A stretch of DNA of 64,000 nt from Clostridium_AW sp040797845 (GTDB taxonomy: Bacteria > Bacillota > Clostridia > Clostridiales > Clostridiaceae), in assembly GCA_040797845.1 (NCBI GenBank), contig JBFNFA010000004.1, positions 186,001-250,000 on the forward strand, in the 5' to 3' direction. The notes below the pieces were generated by a model. The model had not been told where the DNA came from and did no database searches. It saw only the letters and a list, made by a program, of their open reading frames with translations. The stretch's first letter is position 1; each line of letters opens with the position of its first letter. Below are positions 1 through 8,167 of this stretch, piece by piece. Made by a program: the position numbers and the translations under genes.

Positions 1-465
1 TTATTGAATAAGATCAAAAGCAAGGGCATAAACCTAGTATTTTTAACTCTTCATGTGGGTCTAGGAACATTTAGGCCTGTAAAAGCTGAAGATATAACAG
101 ATCATGTTATGCACTCAGAATACTATACTCTTTCAAAAGAAAGTGCAGAAGTTATCAATAAAACAAAGGAAATGGGAAAAAAGGTTATAGCTGTAGGCAC
201 TACTTCTTGTAGAACCTTAGAAACTATAGGTGATGACAATGGAAGAGTAAAGGAATCCTCAGGATGGACTGATATATTTATATATCCAGGATATAAATTT
301 AAAATTATAGATGGATTAATAACGAATTTTCACCTTCCTCAATCAACTCTATTAATGTTAGTTAGCGCTTTATGTGGTAGGGAAAAAATATTGAATGCAT
401 ATAATACAGCAGTTAAAGAAGAATATAGATTTTTCAGTTTTGGAGATGCCATGTTAATTAAGTAA
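1..465 (+). CDS. queA: S-adenosylmethionine:tRNA ribosyltransferase-isomerase QueA, C-terminal part
   Basis: The reading frame is open from base 1, so the 5' end lies outside the window; roughly the last 154 residues are present. QueA transfers and isomerises the ribosyl moiety of SAM onto 7-aminomethyl-7-deazaguanine at the tRNA wobble base to give epoxyqueuosine. The visible part has the family motifs HVGLGTFRPV near its start, TTSCRTLE in the middle and GLITNFHLPQSTLLMLV near the end, and closes with a normal QueA tail (FSFGDAMLI). It is followed after 25 bases by tgt, the preceding step of the same pathway, so the two are almost certainly one operon. Confidence 0.95.
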   Translation, partial: LLNKIKSKGINLVFLTLHVGLGTFRPVKAEDITDHVMHSEYYTLSKESAEVINKTKEMGKKVIAVGTTSCRTLETIGDDNGRVKESSGWTDIFIYPGYKFKIIDGLITNFHLPQSTLLMLVSALCGREKILNAYNTAVKEEYRFFSFGDAMLIK

Positions 466-490
466 ATTTTACTTCAGGAGGAGAATTAAT

Positions 491-1621
491 ATGTACAAAT
501 TAATAAAGAAATGCGGTAATGCAAGAAGGGGTGAATTTAAAACACCTCATGGGACAATTCAAACACCTGTATTTATGAATGTAGGAACACTTGGAGTTAT
601 AAAAGGTGCAGTATCCTCCATGGATTTAAAAGAAATAGGATGCCAAGTAGAGTTATCTAACACCTATCACCTTCATTTAAGGCCTGGTGACAAAGTAATA
701 AAAAAAATGGGTGGATTACATGAATTTATGAATTGGGATAGACCGATTCTAACAGATTCAGGTGGATTCCAAGTTTTTTCCTTAGCTAGTATGAGGAAAA
801 TTGAGGAAGAAGGAGTGTATTTTAATTCACATATAGATGGAAGAAGAATATTTATGGGACCAGAAGAAAGTATGCAAATACAAAGCAACATAGCTTCTAC
901 CATAGCTATGGCTTTTGATGAGTGTATACCTATTCCATCAACAAAGGAGTATGTTGAAAAATCTGTAGCCAGAACAGTGAGATGGCTTGAAAGATGCAAA
1001 ATAGAAATGGATAGGCTAAATTCTTTACCTGATACAATAAACAAGCAACAAATGCTTTTTGGAATTAACCAAGGGGCAATATTTGACGACATTAGAATAG
1101 CCCACGCAAAAGAAATAGTAAAAATGGATTTAGATGGATATGCTATAGGAGGGCTTGCTGTAGGGGAAACTCATGAAGAAATGTATAATACTATAGAAAC
1201 AGTAATAGAATATTTACCAGATAATAAACCAATCTATCTTATGGGGGTAGGAACACCTAGCAATATTTTAGAAGCCGTTGATAGAGGGGTAGATTTTTTT
1301 GATTGTGTTCTGCCAGCAAGAAACGGAAGGCATGGCCATGTATTTACTAAGAATGGAAAAATAAACTTAATGAATGCAAAATATGAGTTAGATTCTAGCC
1401 CAATAGATGAAGGATGTAATTGTCCTGCGTGTCAGCACTATTCTAGAGCATACATAAGACATTTGTTTAAAGCAAAAGAAATGTTGGCTATGAGATTATG
1501 TGTTCTTCATAACTTGTATTTCTACAATAATATGATGAAAGAAATAAGAGATGCTATAGATGGCGATTATTTCTCTCAATATAAGGAAAGTAGATTAGCT
1601 CAGTGGGGTGGAAAAGCTTAG
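491..1621 (+). CDS. tgt: Queuine/preQ1 tRNA-guanine transglycosylase
   Basis: A cytoplasmic TIM-barrel enzyme that exchanges guanine-34 of GUN-anticodon tRNAs for preQ1. The 376-aa product has the usual bacterial length. Visible landmarks: TDSGGFQVFS with the general-base Asp at about residue 89, the nucleophile Asp at about 271 in FDCVLPARNGRHGH, and a zinc site formed by C309, C311, C314 and H340. The ATG follows an AGGAGGAGA ribosome site. It is flanked by queA upstream and yajC downstream, the widespread bacterial queA-tgt-yajC order. Confidence 0.97.
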   Translation: MYKLIKKCGNARRGEFKTPHGTIQTPVFMNVGTLGVIKGAVSSMDLKEIGCQVELSNTYHLHLRPGDKVIKKMGGLHEFMNWDRPILTDSGGFQVFSLASMRKIEEEGVYFNSHIDGRRIFMGPEESMQIQSNIASTIAMAFDECIPIPSTKEYVEKSVARTVRWLERCKIEMDRLNSLPDTINKQQMLFGINQGAIFDDIRIAHAKEIVKMDLDGYAIGGLAVGETHEEMYNTIETVIEYLPDNKPIYLMGVGTPSNILEAVDRGVDFFDCVLPARNGRHGHVFTKNGKINLMNAKYELDSSPIDEGCNCPACQHYSRAYIRHLFKAKEMLAMRLCVLHNLYFYNNMMKEIRDAIDGDYFSQYKESRLAQWGGKA

Positions 1622-1682
1622 AAAAAAACTTTACATCACATAAAAAGGATTATAAACTTATATTGTGAGGGGAGGTGAATAT

Positions 1683-2081
1683 ATGTTAACACTTAAAAAT
1701 TTAACCACAGTGGCTGCAGCTGCTCCGGCATCAGGAAGCCTGTTAGGATTATTTTTACCCTTTATTATAATGATGCTGTTTTTTTATGTAATTGTGTACA
1801 TACCGGAAAGTAGAAGAAAGAAAAAGTATAGAGGAATGCTAGATTCATTGAAAGTAAATGATGAAATTATTACAAAGGGTGGAATCTTAGGAAAAGTCAT
1901 AAATATCCAGGATACATTCATTATTTTAGAGTCTGGACCTAGTAGAGCTAGGATTAAGCTTGACAAAAACGGTATATTATCAGTAGTAAATGCTAGCGAG
2001 GTTGCTGCTGAGGATAAGAAAGAAGATAAGAAAGAAGATAAATCAGAGGAAAATGAATCTTTAGGATACAAGGAAAATTAA
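1683..2081 (+). CDS. yajC: Preprotein translocase subunit YajC
   Basis: A small inner-membrane protein that associates with SecDF and the Sec channel. The ATG at 1683 is chosen because GGGGAGGTG ends six bases before it; an in-frame GTG at 1665 would lie upstream of that ribosome site. The 132-aa product has one membrane segment (about residues 20-41), a basic stop-transfer stretch SRRKKK, then the typical soluble YajC domain (DEIITKGGILGKV). The C-terminus is a charged low-complexity tail made of KKED repeats. secD and secF lie 2 kb downstream, separated by the SCIFF genes. Confidence 0.93.
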   Translation: MLTLKNLTTVAAAAPASGSLLGLFLPFIIMMLFFYVIVYIPESRRKKKYRGMLDSLKVNDEIITKGGILGKVINIQDTFIILESGPSRARIKLDKNGILSVVNASEVAAEDKKEDKKEDKSEENESLGYKEN

Positions 2082-2093
2082 ATTTCTTATCAT

Positions 2094-2142
2094 AAAACAC
2101 CTCATTTCTACATAAATTCTAGTAGATAGGAGGTGTTTTTTT
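2094..2142 (+). terminator. Hairpin after yajC whose 3' arm contains the next ribosome site
   Basis: A perfect 10-bp inverted repeat, AAAACACCTC (2094-2103) and GAGGTGTTTT (2130-2139), is followed by a run of T. It has the form of an intrinsic terminator, but the 3' arm GGAGGTG is also the Shine-Dalgarno of the gene starting at 2145. Transcripts reading through would therefore have that ribosome site locked in the stem. Confidence 0.8.
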
Positions 2143-2144
2143 AT

Positions 2145-2510
2145 ATGGAAAAAAGTAGTTTTTTACCAATAGGCGATGGAATTTTAAGGAGTACTATTTT
2201 AACAGTAATTTTTATGCTTATATATGCTGTTATAATGACTTTTGTAGATTTAAGCGATAAAACAAATAGCGTATTTTATCTAGTTACAACTATACTTAGT
2301 ATTATGTATGGGACTGTATATGCCGTACGAAAGATTAATAAAAAAGGGTGGTTAACGGGGATAGTTATAGCAACATTGTACATGCTAATAATATACTTCG
2401 TATCAATAATAGCAGGGAACAATTTAACCTTAGATAATAGAATGATGATAAGATTTTTATTAGCTTTGGGGGTAGGTGCATTATCAGGTATGCTAGGCAT
2501 AAATATTTGA
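2145..2510 (+). CDS. TIGR04086-like small membrane protein
   Basis: A 121-aa hydrophobic protein with about four predicted membrane segments (for example TILTVIFMLIYAVIMTF, YLVTTILSIMYGTVYAV and a Gly-rich last helix ending LSGMLGINI). It resembles the TIGR04086 family of uncharacterised Firmicute membrane proteins commonly found next to yajC and the SCIFF genes. The start at 2145 follows AGGAGGTG; an in-frame GTG at 2133 lies inside that ribosome site and is rejected. Function unknown. The ribosome site overlaps the preceding terminator stem. Confidence 0.75.
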   Translation: MEKSSFLPIGDGILRSTILTVIFMLIYAVIMTFVDLSDKTNSVFYLVTTILSIMYGTVYAVRKINKKGWLTGIVIATLYMLIIYFVSIIAGNNLTLDNRMMIRFLLALGVGALSGMLGINI

Positions 2511-2537
2511 TATTCACTTTATTTTGTGGTCTTTTTA

Positions 2538-2546
2538 TGATATAAT
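2538..2546 (+). promoter_or_regulatory. Extended -10 promoter upstream of the SCIFF gene
   Basis: TGATATAAT at 2538-2546 is an extended -10 element (TGnTATAAT) about 39 bases before the scfA start. No good -35 is visible, which is compatible with extended -10 promoters. This suggests scfA starts its own transcription unit. Confidence 0.55.
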
Positions 2547-2584
2547 CATACGGAAATATGCTATTTAGGAATGGAGGAGTTTAT

Positions 2585-2722
2585 ATGAAACATATAAAAA
2601 CTATAAATAAGACAAACATAAAGGATAGCTTAAAGAAGCCAGGATGTAAAGAATGTGCTAATTCATGCCAATCAGCATGTAAAACTTCTTGTACAGTTGC
2701 AAATCTAGCTTGCGAAAATTAG
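2585..2722 (+). CDS. scfA: SCIFF peptide precursor (six cysteines in forty-five residues)
   Basis: Exactly 45 codons with six cysteines at residues 21, 24, 28, 32, 36 and 43, starting MKHIKTINKTNIKD and ending NLACEN. This matches the SCIFF family of ribosomally made peptides that are nearly universal in Clostridia and are modified by the adjacent radical-SAM maturase to form a Cys-Thr thioether; the motif CKTSCT contains the candidate Thr. The first ~20 residues (lysine-rich, no Cys) would be the leader. ATG follows GGAGGAGT. The maturase gene starts 64 bases downstream. The biological role of mature SCIFF is not settled. Confidence 0.93.
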   Translation: MKHIKTINKTNIKDSLKKPGCKECANSCQSACKTSCTVANLACEN

Positions 2723-2727
2723 TATAA

Positions 2728-2753
2728 AAAGCAGTAACTTTAGTTACTGCTTT
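2728..2753 (+). terminator. Hairpin between SCIFF precursor and maturase genes
   Basis: Perfect 11-bp inverted repeat AAAGCAGTAAC / GTTACTGCTTT around a 4-base loop, starting six bases after the scfA stop codon. The T tract is short (three T then AAATTTA), so it probably works as a leaky terminator or a 3' stabiliser that keeps precursor mRNA above maturase mRNA. That role is inferred from position. Confidence 0.7.
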
Positions 2754-2786
2754 AAATTTAGTCAAAATGGGTTAGGAGGAAATAAT

Positions 2787-4151
2787 TTGTCACTTATACA
2801 CAAATTTATTCAAGATGGAGAATACTATATTCTAGATGTAAACTCAGGAGCAGTACATGTAGTTGATGAGTTAGTTTATGAAATAGTCGATAAAGAAGGA
2901 TTAAGAAAAAAAGAAGATATTTTAAATAAGTTCCAAGATAAATATGACAGAGAATATATATTAGAAGCTTATGAAGAATTAGAAGTGCTTGTAAATGAAA
3001 ATATGCTCTATTCAAAAGATTTATATGAAGATATAGGCAAAAATGCAGGAGAAGGACAAGCGTTCATAAAGGCCTTGTGTTTAAATATTGCTCATGATTG
3101 CAATTTAAGATGTAAATATTGTTTTGCAGATGAAGGAGAATATAAAGGTAAAAGAGAGCTTATGTCTCCAGAAGTAGGAAAGAAAGCTATAGATTTTGTA
3201 ATAAAACATTCAGGACCAAGAAAACATATAGAAGTGGATCTTTTTGGAGGAGAGCCATTAATGGCATTTAATACTATTAAAGAAATAGTAGAATATGCAA
3301 AAGAACAGGAAAAGATTCATAATAAAGTTGTTAGATTTACTATGACTACCAATGGCGTCTTATTGACAGGGGAAATCATGGATTATTTGGATAAAAATAT
3401 GGGTAATATAGTTTTAAGCATAGATGGTAGAAAAGAAATTAATGATGGAGTTAGAACCAGGGTTGATGGCAGCGGATGCTATGATACAATTCTACCTAAG
3501 ATAAAGAAAATGGTGGAAATGAGAAGTAGTGGAAAGCAGTACTATGCAAGAGGAACCTTTACGAGAAACAATACAGATTTCTTTGAAGATGTGTTGCATT
3601 TAGTCAATGAAGGATTTGATGAGGTATCTGTAGAACCAGTTGTATTAGAAGAAGATCACCCTCTTTCCTTAAGAGAGGAGGACTTGCCTAAGATATTTGA
3701 ACAATATGATAAGATCTATAAAGAAATGGTTAAAAGACATAAAGAAGGAAACTCATTTAAGTTTTATCATTTCAACGTGGACCTTCAAGGAGGACCTTGT
3801 GTATATAAAAGAATATCAGGATGTGGTGCGGGTCATGAATATGTTGCTATAACCCCTTCAGGAGATATATATCCTTGTCATCAATTTGTTGGAAATGATG
3901 AATTTAAAATGGGAAATGTTTTTGAAAATGATTTAAATGAATCAATAGGAAAACAGTTTAAACAAGGAAATATATATTTTAAACCAACTTGTATGGACTG
4001 CTGGGCAAGATTCTATTGTAGTGGTGGATGTCAAGCTAACAACTATAGTTTTAATAAGGATATATTAGTACCTTATAAATTAGGTTGTGAAATGCAAAAG
4101 AAGAGAATAGAATGTTCTATAGCATTAAAATCACAATTAATAGAAGAATAA
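2787..4151 (+). CDS. scfB: SCIFF maturase, radical SAM/SPASM thioether synthase
   Basis: A cytoplasmic radical-SAM enzyme that installs the thioether crosslink in SCIFF. The 454-aa product has an N-terminal RiPP-recognition-like domain (about residues 1-85), the radical SAM cluster motif CNLRCKYC with C105, C109 and C112, and a C-terminal SPASM region rich in cysteine (CVYKR, GCGAGHEY, YPCHQ, CMDCWARFYCSGGC) that would bind two auxiliary 4Fe-4S clusters. The TTG start follows TTAGGAGGAAATAAT. No transporter or protease gene is next to it, typical of SCIFF loci. Confidence 0.95.
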   Translation: MSLIHKFIQDGEYYILDVNSGAVHVVDELVYEIVDKEGLRKKEDILNKFQDKYDREYILEAYEELEVLVNENMLYSKDLYEDIGKNAGEGQAFIKALCLNIAHDCNLRCKYCFADEGEYKGKRELMSPEVGKKAIDFVIKHSGPRKHIEVDLFGGEPLMAFNTIKEIVEYAKEQEKIHNKVVRFTMTTNGVLLTGEIMDYLDKNMGNIVLSIDGRKEINDGVRTRVDGSGCYDTILPKIKKMVEMRSSGKQYYARGTFTRNNTDFFEDVLHLVNEGFDEVSVEPVVLEEDHPLSLREEDLPKIFEQYDKIYKEMVKRHKEGNSFKFYHFNVDLQGGPCVYKRISGCGAGHEYVAITPSGDIYPCHQFVGNDEFKMGNVFENDLNESIGKQFKQGNIYFKPTCMDCWARFYCSGGCQANNYSFNKDILVPYKLGCEMQKKRIECSIALKSQLIEE

Positions 4152-4160
4152 TAGAAAATA

Positions 4161-4203
4161 TCAATATGAGAGGGTAATTGGACTCTCTTATATTGACTAT
4201 TTT
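4161..4203 (+). terminator. Terminator after scfB
   Basis: TCAATATGAGAG (4161-4172) pairs with CTCTCTTATATTGA (4183-4196) with a two-base bulge, followed by CTATTTTTT. This separates the SCIFF unit from secDF. Confidence 0.7.
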
Positions 4204-4295
4204 TTACATTGGTTATATAATTTTTGTATGTCGTTTCCTTATAAATTCAAGAAATGATAACTTAATATATAATTAGCAAAAGAAGGGGGATAAAT

Positions 4296-5561
4296 ATGAA
4301 AGGTAACAAAACCTTAAAGAGTACAGTCCTATTCATCTTCTCAGTTCTTATAATAGGATTTTTAGCTTATGCTGGTGCCTTTGGAATAGAAAATATACTT
4401 GGAACTGGATATAGGTTTAAATCTTTTAATGAAACCATAAAAAAAGGATTGGATCTTCAAGGAGGCGTGTCAATAGTTGAAGAAATCCAAGAGGATAAAG
4501 TAGACAGTGCAACTATAGACAGAACTATTGAACTTATATCTATGAGAGTTAATAAATTAGGGGTTAGTGAAACTATAGTTCAAAGAGAAGGAGAAAAGAG
4601 AATTAGAATAGAGATACCAGGCATCTATAATGCTAAGGAAGTAATAGATAGCGTTGGTAAAACAGGTGAATTAAAGTTCGTAGGACCTGACAATGAAGTA
4701 ATACTTACTGGTAAAGATGTTAAAAATGCAGTAGCTCAAATTGACCCTAATAATAATCAACCAATAATAAGCTTAGAGTTTACTGATGAAGGAACTAAAA
4801 AATTTGCTGAAGCAACTAAAAAATTTATAGGACAGCAAATAGCAATCTACATGGATGAAGAACTCTTAACTAATCCAGTAGTAAATGATGTTATAGCCAA
4901 TGGAAAGGGTATGATTTCAGGAAGTAAATCCCTTGAAGAAGCGAAAAGACAGGCGGGTATAATAAAATCTGGAGCATTACCAGTAGTTGTTAAACCTGTT
5001 GAGGTAAAAACTGTAGGCGCTACACTAGGAGCTAATGCACTTCCCCTTAGCATAAAGGCTGGTGCAATTGGAATAGCATTAGTAATGCTGTTTATGTTAT
5101 TATATTATAGAGTTCCTGGACTTATAGCAAATATAGCTCTAACATTTTACATAGTATTAGTGCTCTATACCTTTGTTTCAATAAAAGCTATTTTAACGTT
5201 ATCAGGAATAGCAGGTTTCTTACTTACAATAGGTATGGCAGTAGATGCTAATGTGCTTATATTTGAGAGAATAAAAGAAGAGTTATCTACAGGTAAATCC
5301 ATAAGAAGTTCAGTTGATTCTGGATTTAATAGAGCTCTAAGTTCTATTATGGACTCCAATATAACAACTATGATTGCAGGAATAGTTTTATATAACTTTG
5401 GTTCTGGATCAGTAAAAGGCTTTGCCCTCACTTTAATGATCGGAATAGTATTAAGTATGTTCACAGCTTTAGTAGTAACAAAATTCTTGTTAAAGTTAGC
5501 TGTAGAAATGGGTATGCTTAATAGCTTGGCAGCTTTTGGTGCAAAGAGGAGGGTAGAGTAA
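4296..5561 (+). CDS. secD: Protein translocase subunit SecD
   Basis: Half of the proton-driven SecDF motor that pulls exported proteins through SecYEG. The 421-aa form is a usual clostridial length. Features: N-terminal membrane helix (about 9-27), the family motif KKGLDLQGGVSIV after it, a large extracytoplasmic domain, and five C-terminal helices including GIAGFLLTIGMAVDANVLIFERIKEE, here split across a helix and loop with the conserved Asp. The ATG follows AGAAGGGGGA. secF follows after one base. Confidence 0.96.
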   Translation: MKGNKTLKSTVLFIFSVLIIGFLAYAGAFGIENILGTGYRFKSFNETIKKGLDLQGGVSIVEEIQEDKVDSATIDRTIELISMRVNKLGVSETIVQREGEKRIRIEIPGIYNAKEVIDSVGKTGELKFVGPDNEVILTGKDVKNAVAQIDPNNNQPIISLEFTDEGTKKFAEATKKFIGQQIAIYMDEELLTNPVVNDVIANGKGMISGSKSLEEAKRQAGIIKSGALPVVVKPVEVKTVGATLGANALPLSIKAGAIGIALVMLFMLLYYRVPGLIANIALTFYIVLVLYTFVSIKAILTLSGIAGFLLTIGMAVDANVLIFERIKEELSTGKSIRSSVDSGFNRALSSIMDSNITTMIAGIVLYNFGSGSVKGFALTLMIGIVLSMFTALVVTKFLLKLAVEMGMLNSLAAFGAKRRVE

Positions 5562-5562
5562 A

Positions 5563-6426
5563 ATGAAGTCTTTTAAAATAATTGAAAAAACAAAGATATG
5601 GGTAGGAATATCACTTGCGATAATGGTTTTAGGATTGTTTTTTGCAATAAAGGATGGATTTAATTACGGAATTGACTTTAAAGGTGGTACCCTAGTTAAA
5701 ATTAATATGAAGCAGGAGTATGACAAGGAAGAAGTAGAAAAGATAGTAGAAAAATATACGAAGGATTATACAACAAATTCTGCAGTTACTACTTCTAATG
5801 AAATTTTGCTGGAAATAAGAAGTAATTCCTTAACAGAAGACCAAATTGAACCTATGTTTAAGGAAATAAAAGAGAAATATAAATTAGAAGATAAAGATTT
5901 AGTTTCTCAAGAAACAATAGGAGCATCAATAGGTAAAGAATTAAGACAAAAGGCATTAATTGCTTTAATTTTAGCCAATATAGGAATGTTAATATATATA
6001 GGAATTAGGTTTGAATTTAAGTTTGGGTTAGCAGCAATAATTGCATTAGCCCATGATGTTTTAATAACTCTAGCTGTATATGCCATATTCCAAATACCAA
6101 TAAGTAGCAGTTTTATAGCAGCTGTATTAACAATAGTTGGATATTCAATAAATGATACAATAGTGGTATTTGATAGAATAAGGGAAAATGGCAAGAAAAT
6201 GAGAAAAGTAAGTGATGCAGAATTGGCTAATATAAGTATTTCTCAAACCTTAACCAGATCTATAAATACGAGTTTAACAACATTATTTACAATTGTAGCG
6301 GTGTGTGTGTTTGTTCCAGCAGTAAGGGACTTTGCAATACCATTAATAATTGGAATAGTTTCAGGAGCTTACTCTTCTATATTTATAGCTAGCCCTTTAT
6401 GGGTATATTTCAGAAAGAAGAAATAA
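5563..6426 (+). CDS. secF: Protein translocase subunit SecF
   Basis: Partner of SecD in the membrane. The 287-aa product contains the SecF signature NYGIDFKGGTLVKI after the first helix and VGYSINDTIVVFDRIREN in the fourth, plus six predicted membrane segments. The ATG lies one base after the secD stop and its ribosome site (AGAGGAGGG) is inside the secD end, so the two are translated together as a co-operonic pair. Confidence 0.96.
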   Translation: MKSFKIIEKTKIWVGISLAIMVLGLFFAIKDGFNYGIDFKGGTLVKINMKQEYDKEEVEKIVEKYTKDYTTNSAVTTSNEILLEIRSNSLTEDQIEPMFKEIKEKYKLEDKDLVSQETIGASIGKELRQKALIALILANIGMLIYIGIRFEFKFGLAAIIALAHDVLITLAVYAIFQIPISSSFIAAVLTIVGYSINDTIVVFDRIRENGKKMRKVSDAELANISISQTLTRSINTSLTTLFTIVAVCVFVPAVRDFAIPLIIGIVSGAYSSIFIASPLWVYFRKKK

Positions 6427-6474
6427 AAAAGCGTTAATAGGAAATAAAAAGCGTTTTTATTACAAAACAACTAA

Positions 6475-6510
6475 AAACCAGAGCGAAACTGCGCTCTGGT
6501 TTACTATTTT
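6475..6510 (+). terminator. Terminator after secDF
   Basis: Perfect 11-bp stem AAACCAGAGCG / CGCTCTGGTTT (6475-6485, 6492-6502) followed by ACTATTTTC. GC-rich for this genome and 48 bases after the secF stop. Confidence 0.85.
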
Positions 6511-6594
6511 CAATAAAATATGTATAAAATATTTGTAAAAAAGTATATTTTAAATTATAATATATATGCTTTTTATTTTTTGGAGGACTTAGCT

Positions 6595-7443
6595 ATGGAG
6601 AATAGAGGTTATTCTTTTCATAATCCCTTTTTATTAAAGAATATGAACGAGGCTTTAATGAGGATAGTTAGAGCTGTAAATGAAAGGGAAAAAATAATAG
6701 TATATGGATGTTGTGATTTAGATGGAATATCAGCGGTTTCATTGCTTTTTTTGGTTTTAAAATATTTGAATGCAGATGTAGAATATTTTATATCCGATGG
6801 AGACGATGATAACTTTGATATAAGGACAGATATAATAAAAAATCATGTAAAATTCTTAGGAACTAATTTAATGATAACGGTTGGTTGCGGGATTAATTCT
6901 TCTTATCAAGTAGATTTATGTAAACAGTTGGGTATTGATGTAATAATTACTGATAATCACCACTGTCATGACAAAATCCCAGATACCATAGTGGTTAGTC
7001 CAAAGCAAAAGGATTGTATATATCCATTTAAAGATTTATCTAGTGTAGGTGTTGCCTACAAGCTTGTTCAATCGATATCATCCTATTATCAGATGAAGAG
7101 TATTAGTAAATATTTAGATTTAGTTATGTTAGGTACCAAGTCGAATAAGGTTTCCTATGAAGGAGAGAATAAGGCTATAATAGATGAGGGTATATATCAT
7201 ATGAACTACACAAATAATTACGGATTGAGAGCTTTAATGAAGGTGAACAAGATAAAGCATATAGATATAATTAATGTGAATAAACTTATAGACAGTATTG
7301 CACCCTCTTGGAATAATACGAGGATGTTGGATAATGCTAGAATTACAGTAGAGCTGCTTACTACATCTAGTAGTGATAGAGCAGAACAGATTGCTAAATA
7401 TTTAAAGAATGAAGTAAAGGGTAGTAGAGTTTGTAATAAATAA
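6595..7443 (+). CDS. Degenerate RecJ-like DHH-family protein
   Basis: The 282-aa product aligns by eye with the N-terminal DHH half of single-strand exonuclease RecJ, but lacks the OB-fold and C-terminal half (RecJ is usually ~560 aa or more). Its catalytic motifs are altered: YGDYDVDG is replaced by YGCCDLDG, VDCGIS by VGCGIN, and DHH by ITDNHHCHD. The later IGPRxNAAGR segment reads IAPSWNNTRMLDNAR. It lies where clostridial recJ sits, between secF and apt. It may be a decayed recJ or a protein that kept the fold for another role; exonuclease activity is doubtful. Start 6595 follows TTGGAGG; an in-frame upstream ATG at 6520 has no ribosome site. Confidence 0.7.
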   Translation: MENRGYSFHNPFLLKNMNEALMRIVRAVNEREKIIVYGCCDLDGISAVSLLFLVLKYLNADVEYFISDGDDDNFDIRTDIIKNHVKFLGTNLMITVGCGINSSYQVDLCKQLGIDVIITDNHHCHDKIPDTIVVSPKQKDCIYPFKDLSSVGVAYKLVQSISSYYQMKSISKYLDLVMLGTKSNKVSYEGENKAIIDEGIYHMNYTNNYGLRALMKVNKIKHIDIINVNKLIDSIAPSWNNTRMLDNARITVELLTTSSSDRAEQIAKYLKNEVKGSRVCNK

Positions 7444-7508
7444 ACTCCTTTTATTGAATAACCTGTCCATTATAATATATAATTATACGATTCTAGGGGG
7501 AATTGATG

Positions 7509-8027
7509 ATGAATTTAAAAGAAAAGATAAGAGTAATTGAAGGATTTCCAAAAGAAGGAATAAGTTTTAAAGATGTGACAACTCTCTTAAAAGATAATGA
7601 GGCTTTAAAGTTTACTATAGATTCAATGGTAGATAGTTTAAAAGATAAAAACATTGATGTAATAGTTGCACCAGAGGCTAGAGGATTTTTATTTGGAGTT
7701 ACATTAGCCTACACTTTAGGAATAGGATTTGTACCTGTTAGAAAAAAAGGAAAGTTACCTTGTGAAACCATATCTAGCACTTATGAACTTGAATATGGAA
7801 GTGACGTTTTAGAAATGCATAAAGATGCTATAAAACCAGGACAGAGAGTAGCAATTGTGGACGATTTACTTGCTACAGGAGGAACTATTGAATCAGTAGC
7901 GAAAATGGTTGAAGATTTAGGTGGAGAAGTAGCTTCAATTAATTTTGTTATTGAGTTAACTGATTTAAATGGAAGAGATAAATTAAAGAAATATAATACT
8001 GAATCCCTTATACAGTACAATATATAA
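7509..8027 (+). CDS. apt: Adenine phosphoribosyltransferase
   Basis: Salvages adenine to AMP using PRPP in the cytoplasm. From the ATG at 7509 the protein is 172 aa, the standard Apt length, beginning MNLKEKIR; two in-frame starts three and six bases earlier (ATG, TTG) are too close to the AGGGGG ribosome site. Motifs: IKVxxGFPKEGISFKD-like start, APEARGFLFG, and the PRPP loop VAIVDDLLATGGT at about residues 114-126. In many Clostridia relA follows directly; here a 5.7-kb export cassette intervenes. Confidence 0.96.
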   Translation: MNLKEKIRVIEGFPKEGISFKDVTTLLKDNEALKFTIDSMVDSLKDKNIDVIVAPEARGFLFGVTLAYTLGIGFVPVRKKGKLPCETISSTYELEYGSDVLEMHKDAIKPGQRVAIVDDLLATGGTIESVAKMVEDLGGEVASINFVIELTDLNGRDKLKKYNTESLIQYNI

Positions 8028-8043
8028 AAATTATATATTATAT

Positions 8044-8088
8044 AAAAATAACCATTGATATTAAATCTATCAATGGTTATTTTTTTAT
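8044..8088 (+). terminator. Terminator after apt
   Basis: A 17-bp perfect stem (8044-8060 with 8068-8084; core ATAACCATTGATA) around a 7-base loop, running into a T-rich tail. Confidence 0.9.
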
Positions 8089-8138
8089 TTTGTTAATAAA
8101 GTTCAATTTTTCTTAACAAAATGTATATGAAAGAGATA

Positions 8139-8167
8139 TTGACTATTAGTCATTATTTATATATAAT
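8139..8167 (+). promoter_or_regulatory. Promoter of the MMPL/LxxG-protein operon
   Basis: TTGACT (8139-8144), a 17-base spacer and TATAAT (8162-8167) form a near-consensus vegetative promoter. The -35 box lies inside the first operator palindrome described separately, so repression by occlusion is expected. Confidence 0.8.

Noticed and set aside
673..1092. 139-codon minus-strand frame inside tgt
   Set aside because: It is antisense to a well-conserved gene and has no ribosome site or recognisable domain.
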